64,000 bases of DNA, taken from positions 16,997,969-17,061,968 of the forward strand of contig NC_054703.1 in assembly GCF_016097555.1 (NCBI RefSeq), in the 5' to 3' direction. The notes below the pieces were generated by a model. That model was given only the letters and a program-made list of their open reading frames with translations, did no database searches and was not told the DNA's origin. This DNA comes from Gigantopelta aegis (taxonomy: Eukaryota > Mollusca > Gastropoda > Neomphalida > Peltospiridae). The position numbers and the translations under genes were made by a program. Positions 10,419 to 20,401 of the stretch are shown one piece after another. Each line of letters starts with the position of its first letter. The stretch's first letter is position 1.

Positions 10419-11082
10419 GTGTAAGTGTCGGGTACTCGGGTCTGCGTCGAGTTTGACCCTCAAGTATTCGAGTCCAATATTTTTGAACTTGTGGAGGCCC
10501 TAATCCCTAGCCGTCTGTATTTGTTTACTGCGGTGTCAAGATATCGTGGTGCTAAAGTATTTGGAAGAAATTAACAATGAATGTTGTATGCACTTACAGT
10601 TATGAAGATAAATATGCGTGTGTTGTATTTTTTTTGATTGTATCTACGTAATCAAGTCATGTGTTGACAAACATATCCAGTTATAAAAATAAAATACTGT
10701 AGTTTAGTGAAGTTCACTACAGGGTGTATACTACTAAATCAAATCCCACAGATGACAATAGTAATACGTGTGGCTAAAACTCCTACCTGCAGCGTATCAA
10801 TTGAAATAAACACCACCCCTCACCCTTGAAGTGAATCGGAAGAAAAAAACACGGGGTCAAGCTGCTCATTTCGGAAATTCATAAAGTTGTACTATTATTA
10901 AGTATTAATAATATTAAAGTTTTAAACCAGCTTGGTAAATACCTCTCTGAATGTAACAGGTTAAGAAGCATCTTATGATTAATATCAAACCATTATGTAT
11001 AATTGTGTATTACATTACGTTTATATTATACAATCACTGTTATATTGTTTTTGCATCTCCTGCACAATATGCAGCCGTCGTC
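10419..11082. other. Intergenic stretch, no gene seen
   Basis: AT-rich sequence. Short tactcggg-type motifs flank the SINE on both sides (9745-9775 and 10430-10470) and may be the ends of an old element into which the SINE inserted. No convincing exon. Confidence 0.35.
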
Positions 11083-11516
11083 TTTATTTATATTTTTGTG
11101 TTTGTATACTGATGAGCTTCTCAAGTGTACAGCTCATCAGTATACAAACACAAAAATATAAATAAAACTTCCTCACAAACTACATGTCGAGCGGTGCGTT
11201 TCTTCTCAAGTGTACAACTCATCGGTATACAAACACAAAAATATAAATAAAACTTCCTCACAAACTACATGTCGAGCGGTGCGTTTCTTCTCAAGTGTAC
11301 AACTCATCGGTATACAAACACAAAAATATAAATAAAACTTCCTCACAAACTACATGTCGAGCGGTGCGTTTCTTCTCAAGTGTACAACTTGAGAAGAAAC
11401 GCACCGCTCGACATGTAGTTTGTGAGGAAGTTTTATTTATATTTTTGTGTTTGTATACCGATGAGCTGTACACTTGAGAAGAAACGCACCGCTCGACATG
11501 TAGTTTGTGAGGAAGT
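11083..11516. repeat. 85-bp repeats forming a large near-perfect palindrome
   Basis: Direct 85-bp units (ctcaagtgtac at about 11120, 11205, 11290 and 11375) are followed by inverted copies from 11386. Around the centre cttctcaagt-gtac-aacttgagaag near 11383 the arms pair for roughly 125 bp on each side. A separate hairpin at 11083-11155 has 33-bp arms and a 12-base loop. Identical peptides appear on both strands, as expected of a palindrome; none is a gene. Confidence 0.92.
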
Positions 11517-11524
11517 CTTCCTAA

Positions 11525-12165
11525 AGGCACCCTAGGCTTCAACTGTTCAAGACAATAAAATTACTATGAAGTCTATATCGATGTTTTTGTTGTGGTTTGT
11601 GTGTGTGCATCACTTGAGTATGCCAGTTAACCCTTAAAAATGTACTGGTCCCCTTAAGTGACATCAGCTGCATGGTTACGGCCATCGCACATTTTGTCAC
11701 TACCATTTTGTCACTACCGTAACATAAATGTAGTTGTAAATTAATCACAAAATAATTTCAAAACATACATCATCAAAACGTTTTATCCCAAACTAAATTT
11801 TAAAGGTTTTCTACAAGTTGAGCATCTTGTTTATTTTTTCTAATGGATTTAAATCATAAATAATTAATTTAAAGTAACACTTGGAAAAAAACCAAACCCA
11901 AAAACATTGCAGAATACTTTTTAAAGAGAAATTCCGAGGTAGTTTCAATGCATCAGAACACGTTCACCGTTGACGAAAATATTTCTTTTAAAACATGATG
12001 TTACATCAATACTATATGAAATAAAATAAAATGTGGAGCACAGATGAATGAATTTATTCCCTATTACAGTACCGACTTACACGTTACAGTACTGACAACC
12101 ACATGAATTGTCTGTTCTAAGGAAAAAAAGAAGACAATTTGAAAACCAAATTGCAATACTATGCA
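11525..12165. other. Intergenic stretch, no gene seen
   Basis: AT-rich unique sequence without splice-flanked frames or recognised repeats. Confidence 0.35.
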
Positions 12166-12169
12166 AATT

Positions 12170-12385
12170 AAAGTTAATTTGTTTTACGACACCACTAGAG
12201 CACACTGATTTATTAATCATTGGCTATTGGATGTCAAATACAATGTATTTGGTAATGCTGACAGTCTTTGGGAGGAAACCCGGTACATTTTTCTTAATGC
12301 AGCAAGGGATCTTTTATATGCATCTCCCACAGACAGGATAGCACATACCACAGCCTTTAATATACCAGTCGTGGTGCACATCTAA
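12170..12385 (-). mobile_element. SINE type C, head-truncated
   Basis: Reverse copy with the type C tail (acgacaccactagagcacac, then attaatcattggctattgga) and the core down to the tcgtggtgca segment. The head is missing. Confidence 0.8.
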
Positions 12386-12703
12386 TAGCCGCTCATTAAT
12401 AAATCAATGTACTCCAGTATTATTAGTGGATTTGTAAAAAAATAATTTTAAATCAAATAATCCAAGAACAATTTGGATGTGGGTGGGTGAATGGTCCATT
12501 TAGAATAATAATTAAAACAAATATTGAAAGATTTTATTTTTGCAGTGGAATTGATACAAAAGTCAAAAATATTTGACCAATGTACACAAAATATGGACAA
12601 ATCCTGCTCATTATATACATTTTAAATAAACCAGTTGCACTTCACTAACGTGAAATATGTTTTAACCATTCTTTTCAATACAAAGAATTGGGATCAAGAA
12701 GAA

Positions 12704-13350
12704 CAACTGTTTATTTAACAACTGTGAACACACTCAACACATTTTATTATGGTTATATGGCGTCATACATTTGGAAGGAAGGAAATGTTTTTATTTAACA
12801 TTACACTCAGCACATTTTATTTACGGTTATATGGCGTCAGACATATGGTTAAAGACCACACAGATATTGAGAGAGGAAACCCGCTGTCGCCACTTCATGG
12901 GCTACTCTTTTCGATTAGCAGCAAGGGATCTTTTATATGCACCATCCCACACACAGGATAGTACATACCACGGCCTTTGTTACACCAGTTGTGGAGCACT
13001 GGCTGGGATGAGAAATAGCCCAATGGGCCCACCGACGGGGATCGATCCCACACCGACCGTGCATCAAGCGAACGCTTTACCACTGGGCCACGTCCCGCCC
13101 CCTTTATACATTTGGTTAAGAACCACAAAGATAATAACAGGGAAAACCCACTGCTGAATCTTCATGGGCTGCTTTTATATGCACTTTCCCATAGACGGGA
13201 CAGTACGTACCACGGCTGTTAGTACACAAGTCGTGGGGCACTGGTTGGAACAGAAACAAAAAACCAATGGGAGCCTGGTCAACAAGAAGATTCAATCCTG
13301 TATCCCAAGCATCTGAAGGTGAGCGATCTACCGACTGGGCTAAATTTAGG
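12704..13350 (-). mobile_element. Two or three clustered SINE type A copies
   Basis: A near-complete reverse copy occupies about 12771-13103 (tail to a head ending accactgggccacgtcccgcc). A short tail fragment lies at 12704-12770 and a more diverged second copy at about 13104-13350. This is a local cluster or nested insertion. Confidence 0.8.
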
Positions 13351-13497
13351 GAGAATTGGTGCAAGAACATCTTCTTTTACTTTTACTTTTGTGAAATTTA
13401 TATTATTATTACAATACATCGTGTAAACACTACATCCTGTAGATACATTTCACATAATTAATATATCATTATTTTATTATCTCATCCCAAAAACATA

Positions 13498-14048
13498 GAC
13501 ATGTAGCTCTGTGAACACATCATAATGAACAAGTAACTGTGAACACACCATAATGAACAAGTGTACATGTAGCTCTGTGAACTCACCACAATGAACAAGT
13601 GTGGCTCTGTGAAAACACCATAATGAACAAGTGTGCATGTAGCTCTGTGAACATACCATAATGAACACGTGTACATGTAGCTCTGTGAACACACCATAAT
13701 GAACAAGTGTGCATGTAGCTCTGTGAACACACCACAATGAACAAGTGTGCATGTAGCTCTGAACACCATAATGAACAAGTGTGCATGTAGCTCTGTGAAC
13801 ACACCATAATGAACAAGTGTGCATGTAGCTCTGTGAACATACCATAATGAACATGTGTACATGTAGGTCTGTGAACACACCATAGTGAACAAGTGTGCAT
13901 GTAGCTCTGTTAACACACCATAATGAACAAGTGTACATGTAGCTTTGTGAACACACCATAATGAACAAGTGTAGGTCTGTGAACACACCATAATGAATAC
14001 ATGTACATGTAGCTCTGTGAACATACCATAATGAACAAGTGTACATAT
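13498..14048. repeat. 38-bp minisatellite, ~14 copies
   Basis: The monomer is catgtagctctgtgaacaca followed by ccataatgaacaagtgtg, with deletions in some copies. Reverse-strand frames of up to 189 residues are periodic Cys/His-rich artefacts of the repeat. Confidence 0.95.
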
Positions 14049-14284
14049 TATTTGTAGCTTTGTGAACTCATATTATCCTGCTGGTACCAGTATCCCTCAC
14101 CACCTCCCAATATACATGTAGATGGTCCTGTTGCAGAACTATTAGTAATACAATTATCTCAATTATGGTACATTAGATAAACATAGCAAAAACTTACTTG
14201 AAAGTTAGGATGGACACATTTGTTCGTAAGATATTGAACATAGAGACAGATAATGTTTGTAAATAATTATTTATTAAGGGTGGA

Positions 14285-14560
14285 AGGAAGGAATGAAGTA
14301 GGAAATGTTTTTATTTAATGATGCACTAGGCACATTTTAAATACTGCTATGTGACATCAGACATGTATATATATGTATGGATACAGATAAAGAGAGTAAA
14401 CCTGCTATCGCCACACAATGAGCTATTCTTTTCAAGCAGCAGCAAGAGACCTTTTATACGCAACATCTCGGAGACAGGATAGAACACACCATGGCCTTTG
14501 TGACACCAGATGTGTTTCATTGGTTAAAACAAGAAATAACCCACTGGGCCCACCTACATG
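14285..14560 (-). mobile_element. Diverged SINE type A grading into a satellite
   Basis: An old reverse copy: tail (gaaatgttttta...gcacattttaa), core (gagaccttttatacgcaaca) and box B region. Its head end at about 14545-14560 passes without a break into the first monomer of the 61-bp array. Confidence 0.75.
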
Positions 14561-15896
14561 TACAGCGATAGATCCCAGGACCCACCACACATCAGGCAAG
14601 TGTGTTACCACTGGGCCCGCCTACAGTGATAAATCTCAGGACCCACCACACATCAGGCAAGTGTGTTACCACTGGGCCCGCCTACAGTGATAGATCTCAG
14701 GACCCACCACACATCAGGCAAGTGTGTTACCACCGGGCCCGCCTACAGTGATAGATCTCAGGACCCACCACACATCAGGCAAGTGTGTTACCACTGGGCC
14801 CGCCTACAGTGATAGATCTCAGGACCCACCACACATCAGGCAAGTGTGTTACCACCGGGCCCGCCTACAGTGATAGATCTCAGGACCCACCACACATCAG
14901 GCAAGTGTGTTACCACTGGGCCCGCCTACAGTGATAGATCTCAGGACCCACCACACATCAGGCAAGTGTGTTACCACTGGGCCCGCCTACAGTGATAGAT
15001 CTCAGGACCCACCACACATCAGGCAAGTGTGTTACCACCGGGCCCGCCTACAGTGATAGATCTCAGGACCCACCACACATCAGGCAAGTGTGTTACCACT
15101 GGGCCCGCCTACAGTGATAGATCTCAGGACCCACCACACATCAGGCAAGTGTGTTACCACTGGGCCCGCCTACAGTGATAGATCTCAGGACCCACCACAC
15201 ATCAGGCAAGTGTGTTACCACTGGGCCCGCCTACAGTGATAGATCTCAGGACCCACCACACATCAGGCAAGTGTGTTACCACTGGGCCCGCCTACAGTGA
15301 TAGATCGCAGGACCCACCACACATCAGGCAAGTGTGTTACCACCGGGCCCGCCTACAGTGATAGATCTCAGGACCCACCACACATCAGGCAAGTGTGTTA
15401 CCACTGGGCCCGCCTACAGTGATAGATCTCAGGACCCACCACACATCAGACAAGTGTGTTACCACTGGGCCCGCCTACAGCGATAGATCCCAGGACCCAC
15501 CACACATCAGGCAAGTGTGTTACCACTGGGCCCGCCTACAGTGATAGATCTCAGGACCCACCACACATCAGGCAAGTGTGTTACCACCGGGCCCGCCTAC
15601 AGTGATAGATCTCAGGACCCACCACACATCAGGCAAGTGTGTTACCACTGGGCCCGCCTACAGTGATAGATCTCAGGACCCACCACACATCAGGCAAGTG
15701 TGTTACCACCGGGCCCGCCTACAGTGATAGATCTCAGGACCCACCACACATCAGGCAAGTGTGTTACCACTGGGCCCGCCTACAGTGATAGATCTCAGGA
15801 CCCACCACACATCAGGCAAGTGTGTTACCACCGGGCCCGCCTACAGTGATAGATCTCAGGACCCACCACACATCAGGCAAGTGTGTTACCACTGGG
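14560..15896. repeat. 61-bp satellite derived from a SINE head, ~22 copies
   Basis: The monomer is cagtgatagatctcaggacc, then cacc, acacatcaggcaagtgtgtt and accactgggcccgccta. Read on the other strand it matches the SINE head (cccagtggtaa..cgcttgatg..ggtcggtctgggatcgat). Adjacency to the SINE at 14285-14560 and the shared motif order indicate amplification of the head. Copies alternate between ccactggg and ccaccggg types. Confidence 0.9.
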
Positions 15897-16293
15897 CTAC
15901 ATTCGACCCTATATTAAGGGTGGAGACACAATTATTGAAACAGCCAGTTCTCTACAATTACAAAAACATGTATAGTAGCTTAAACAAGAAACCTTCCTAG
16001 ATCACCTATATTTAGTTGCTTAACATTTGGAGCCAGGTGATCGGTAAGCCAGTGAGTGTGCAAAGCATGTAGTTGCAATCCTAGAAAAAATATGAAAACA
16101 CAACCCGTTTTGTTTAAACATTTCCTATTACACATAGTGTGCCCTAATTAATTTCTGCCTTGCCATCCAATTAAAATGTATTTTAGGTCAGGAATGACTC
16201 ACAATTGTTTTAACTGGGTGTCCACATGTGTCAGTCTCGTAGTTGTCAGTCTCTGTATCTCTCTCTGCATGTATGTGTGAATAAATACATATA
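15897..16293. other. Spacer, no gene seen
   Basis: Unique AT-rich DNA with a short ctctctctg run near 16258. Nothing else is recognised. Confidence 0.35.
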
Positions 16294-16689
16294 TCAGAAA
16301 GAAAGAAAGAAATGCTTTATTTAACGACGCACTCAACACATTTTATTTACGGTTATATGGCGTCAGACATATGGTTAAGGACCACACAGATTTTGAAAGG
16401 AAACCCACTGTCGCCACTACACGGGCTACTCTTTCCGATTAGCAGCAAGGGATCTTTTATTTGTGCTTCCCACAGGCAGGATAGCACAAACCATGGCCTT
16501 TGTTGAACCAGTTATGGATCACTGGTCGGTGCAAGTGGTTTACACCTACCCATTGAGCCTTGCGGAGCACTCACTCAAGGCTTGGAGTCGGTATCTGGAT
16601 TAAAAATCCCATGCCTCGACTGGGATCCAAACCCAGTACCTACCAGCCTGTAGACCGATGGCCTAACCACGACGCCACCGAGGCCGGTA
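16294..16689 (-). mobile_element. SINE type B, full length
   Basis: Complete reverse copy with gaaagaaagaaa tail, core and type B head ending cgccaccgaggccggt. An 11-bp target duplication aaatacatata lies at 16283-16293 and 16690-16700. Confidence 0.9.
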
Positions 16690-16701
16690 AAATACATATA
16701 C

Positions 16702-17011
16702 CAGGGCTCGACCTTTGCAGTAACCCGAGATGTTTTAGCTACCAATTTCTCACTCGGGCTACCAGATGTCTGAAACTGGTAGTCAGCCGGGCTACTCAAC
16801 GTTTTTTGTACCTGTATTCAGTTACTCTGTAATCAACAAGATGCTTAAATACCTAAAAAAAAACACAATCTAAAACAACATGTTTAAATAAAAAATATAT
16901 GATTTTGCTTTTTGCTTTCTCCTTTTTTAATTTATTAAAATTATGGGGCTACCAATTTTTACTGATGGCTACCATATTTCATAACCTGGAAAACGTCGCA
17001 GTCAAGGTCTG
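16702..17011. mobile_element. hAT-like MITE (cagggctcgacc end), diverged
   Basis: Starts cagggctcgacctttgcagt and ends ...gtcaaggtctg, a weak inverted match. It contains repeated gggctacca motifs. The CAGGG terminus suggests hAT; superfamily by resemblance only. Confidence 0.45.
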
Positions 17012-17172
17012 TATATAACAATAATTATTATTTATTGTGTTTTTAACTATTTACTGCCAACCATTTTGTACAATACTGATAAAAGTAAAAAAGCTAATTG
17101 TATATTTTCTCCCTGAGACCTTGTACATAGTCCAAAGGCAACACAATTCTTGATCTTCAGAAACAAATCATT

Positions 17173-18327
17173 AATGTTCACTCCACCCTCTTGCTCTGCT
17201 GAGATTGGTAAGTGTGTTCCTGTTCACTCCACCCTCTTGTTCTGCTGAGACTGGTAAGTGTGGTCCTGTTCACTCCACCCTCTTGTTCTGCTGAGACTGG
17301 TAAGTTTGGTTCTGTTCACTCCACCCTCTTGTTCTGCTGAGACTGGTAAGTGTGGTTCTGTTCACTCCACCCTCTTGTTCTGCTGAGACTGGTAAGTGTG
17401 GTCCTGTTCACTCCACCCTCTTGTTCTGCTGAGATGGGTAAGTGTGGTCCTGTTCACTCCACCCTCGTTCTGCTGAGACGGGTAAGTGTGGTCCTGTTCA
17501 CTCCACCCTCTTGTTCAGCTGAGATGGGTAAGTGTGGTCCTGTTCACTCCACCCTCTTGTTCAGCTGAGACTGGTAAGTGTGTTCCTGTTCACTCCACCC
17601 TCTTGTTCAGCTGAGATGGGTAAGTGTGGTCCTGTTCACTCCACCCTCTTGTTCAGCTGAGACTGGTAAGTGTGTTCCTGTTCACTCCACCCTCTTGTTC
17701 AGCTGACACTGGTAAGTGTGGTCCTGTTCACTCCACCCTCTTGTTCTGCTGAGACTGGTATGTGTGGTCCTGTTCACTCCACCCTCTTGTTCTGCTGAGA
17801 ATGGTATGTGTGGTCCTGTTCACTCCACCCTCTTGTTCTGCTGAGACTGGTAAGTGTGGTCCTGTTCACTTCACTCTCTTGTTCAGCTGAGACGGGTAAG
17901 TGTGGTCCTGTTCACTTCACCCTCTTGTTCAGCTGAGACGGGTAAGTGTGGTCCTGTTCACTCCACCCTCTTGTTCTGTTGAGACTGGTATGTGTGATCC
18001 TGTTCACTCCACCCTCTTGTTCTGTTGAGACTGGGAAGTGTGTTCCTGTTCACTCCACCCCCTTGTTCTGTTGAGACTGGTATGTGTGGTCCTGTTCACT
18101 TCACCCTCTTGTTCAGCTGAGACTGGTAAGTGTGTTCCTGTTCACTCCACCCTCTTGTTCTGCTGAGACTGGTAAGTGTGATCCTGTTCACTTCACCCTC
18201 TTGTTCTGCTGAGACTGGTAAGTGTGGTCCTGTTCACTCCACCCTCTTGTTCTGTTGAGACTGGTATGTGTGGTCCTGTTCACTCCACTCTCTTGTTCTG
18301 TTGAGACTGGTATGTGTGGTCCTGTAG
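17173..18327. repeat. 46-bp minisatellite, ~25 copies
   Basis: The unit is ctgagactggtaagtgtggt then cctgttcactccaccctctt and gttctg. Most copies contain ggtaagtg, a strong 5' splice-site match on the + strand. The array abuts and overlaps the 3' end of the zinc-finger gene on the other strand. Confidence 0.95.
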
Positions 18328-19446
18328 GTAGAAACCTGTATGGCTCAGCATGTGAGTTTTTATATGTGTACTGTAAACGAACGATTTCGCACATATTCCA
18401 CATTTGTAAGACTCCTCCTTGGTGTGATTTAACACGTGTCTCTTGAGCAGACAGCTACGTGTAAAACTCTCTGGGCATGTGTCACACTTAAACACTTTCT
18501 CACCAGTACACTTCAGCTTAGGAAGCTCTGCACCGCCACTGTTTGCCATACGTTTTGAACACACCCCAGGTTTGGGAGATTTCGTACACTTATGAACCGA
18601 GCGGTGTTTCTTCAGCTCGTAACTGCGTGTGAAACATTTTGAACACCCCTCACATTTGAATGGTTTGTGTCCGGTGTGTACCAACATGTGACGCCTCAAG
18701 TTGCGACGGTGCGTGAAACACTTGGAACATGTCTCACACTTGATGGCCTCCTCGCCAGAATGAACCAACATGTGTTTCTTTAGCTCGTAACCGTGTGTGA
18801 AGGACAGCGCGCATTCCGCACACTTCAGGAGCTTGTCGGATGTGTGGGTCATCAAGTGACGTTTGCGCGACGTTCTGTCGGAAAAACACTGCATACACAA
18901 GTCACACTTGAGCGGTTTCTCTCCGGTATGAATCAAGGTGTGACGCTTCAGACTGCTCGTCTGACTGAAAGTCTTGGAACAATGGCCACACCGGTGAGGT
19001 TTCTCACCCGAATGGATCAGCAGATGATCTCTCAGACCTTTCCTTCGGAGGAAACATTTTGAGCAGACATCACACTTGAATCGTTTGTCTGCTGTATGAG
19101 TCAACATGTGATCCTTGAGGTAGCTGATCGTGGAGAAGGCTTTAGAACACACCTCACACGTAAAACGCTTCACGCCACTATGGATCAGCAGGTGAACCTT
19201 GAGGTGGTCAATCCGCAGGAAGCTCTTAGGGCACACGTGACACTTGAAATGTCTTTCGCCGGTGTGCGTCAGAACATGACTCCTCAAACTAGCGTCATAC
19301 GTGAAACATTTTGGGCACATGGGACACTTGAAGCGTTTCTCCCCGGTATGACTCACCAAGTGGCGGTTTAGATTGGACCGGTTCGAGAAACCTTTCAAGC
19401 ACACCTCACATTGGAAACCTTTATCGATGGCTTGGTCCGACATCAT
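18280..19446 (-). CDS. C2H2 zinc-finger protein, 12 fingers
   Basis: A tandem C2H2 protein, presumably a nuclear DNA-binding regulator; the target is unknown. Intronless over this span, about 388 residues from ATG at 19446 (a second ATG follows at 19443). Twelve fingers of the form F/L-K-C-x2-C-x3-F-x5-L-x2-H-x3-H begin near residue 11, joined mostly by TGEKx-like linkers (some degenerate: SGVKR, TADKR, TSDKL, SGEEA). After finger 10 a degenerate finger remains (KPGVCSKR..., one Cys and no His pair), then two more fingers. The last finger is followed by FYLQDHTYQSQQNKRVE, which is encoded by the neighbouring 46-bp minisatellite, not by zinc-finger sequence. The frame stays open about 27 codons upstream to a stop near 19526, so the true start may be in an upstream exon. 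No KRAB, SCAN, BTB or ZAD domain is visible. Paralogue of the gene at 35107. Confidence 0.88.
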   Translation of the reverse strand: MMSDQAIDKGFQCEVCLKGFSNRSNLNRHLVSHTGEKRFKCPMCPKCFTYDASLRSHVLTHTGERHFKCHVCPKSFLRIDHLKVHLLIHSGVKRFTCEVCSKAFSTISYLKDHMLTHTADKRFKCDVCSKCFLRRKGLRDHLLIHSGEKPHRCGHCSKTFSQTSSLKRHTLIHTGEKPLKCDLCMQCFSDRTSRKRHLMTHTSDKLLKCAECALSFTHGYELKKHMLVHSGEEAIKCETCSKCFTHRRNLRRHMLVHTGHKPFKCEGCSKCFTRSYELKKHRSVHKCTKSPKPGVCSKRMANSGGAELPKLKCTGEKVFKCDTCPESFTRSCLLKRHVLNHTKEESYKCGICAKSFVYSTHIKTHMLSHTGFYLQDHTYQSQQNKRVE

Positions 19447-19646
19447 CACTTTCTCATCACAACCAAAATGTTCAGTGAAGTCTTCTCGTTTCTGGTTTAA
19501 TGATGATAATATCTGGCTTCATCCATCACATAACAGGATTCCAGGTACAAACATCCTAGATGTGAGATGGAGGCCAGCTATCTGTGGTCATCTGAAGGAG
19601 TATTTCTGCAAACAGAAGAAACAACCTTTACATACGTGTACACACT

Positions 19647-19836
19647 CAGAGCTAGCTCTGGCAGTCGCCAAATTCGCTAAATGCGAATTTTCCAAATAAC
19701 TGGCAAATTTTATTTTAATTTGGCGAAATAATTTCCTGTAATAATTGATATTCTGTAAGAAAATAACTGGGTTTTTGCAATTTTTCAAGTTTACTAGATA
19801 ATTTGGCGAATTTGTCTGCACTTCCAAAGCTAGCCC
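19647..19836. mobile_element. MITE (cagagctagctctgg ends)
   Basis: The left end gagctagctctggcagtcgc and right end cttccaaagctagccct are inverted. The interior is rich in gccaaatt/aatttggcg motifs. A related, shorter copy lies at 48254-48377. Confidence 0.6.
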
Positions 19837-19889
19837 TAAAACGTAACTACCTAGCTTATACTGTAAACAAGACTAGTGTGGAAAGTAAA

Positions 19890-20314
19890 GCTGGGCGGTA
19901 TTGCCATTTCAGGATCGGTATCAGTATCTTGGCGGTGATTTACCTCGGTATCAGTACAGTATTCGGTATTGACACATTACAGATACCGATACCAATATCA
20001 AGTCATATTTTTGGTATACATGTACTCTGCTTTAAATTCATGACAGAGTTAATTCTCGCCCACTAATTTCATACTTTCCGTTGACACAAAGAACATATAC
20101 CTGTTTTTCTGTCGATTCAGAGGAAGAACGATGTCCATCCGCTCTTCTTTTCATCCATTATGCATTTGTCAGATTTATTGTTAGTGATTTACTAAATGGT
20201 GGGAAACATTTTTTTAATACCAAAATTTCAGTATTTTGAAATTTGCTGGGTACAGTAAAGTGGTATTGACATTATCTTGATACCGAATGGTATATACGGT
20301 ATACCGCCCAACTG
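19890..20314. mobile_element. MITE with ctgggcggtat ends
   Basis: The left end gctgggcggtattgcc pairs with the right end ggtataccgcccaactggc. The interior holds several ggtatcagtat/ataccgatacc repeats, giving internal fold-back. Non-coding. Confidence 0.65.
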
Positions 20315-20401
20315 GCCGACACGTTACCTGTATGTACCAGTACAGTAGAGACAAAGTAAATTACAACCCTAATAACAATATCAGAAGTTTTAAATCCCAT
20401 T

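Noticed and set aside
12771-13157. Frames of 60-130 residues recurring at many places (for example starting MFYLTTHSTHFIYGYMASD)
   Set aside because: They are SINE type A/B copies read through; repeated at 4.0, 10.2, 16.3, 34.4 and 54.5 kb.
13477-14046. Cys/His-rich 180-189-residue reverse frames resembling a repeat protein
   Set aside because: 38-bp minisatellite read in several frames; Cys spacing is set only by the DNA period.
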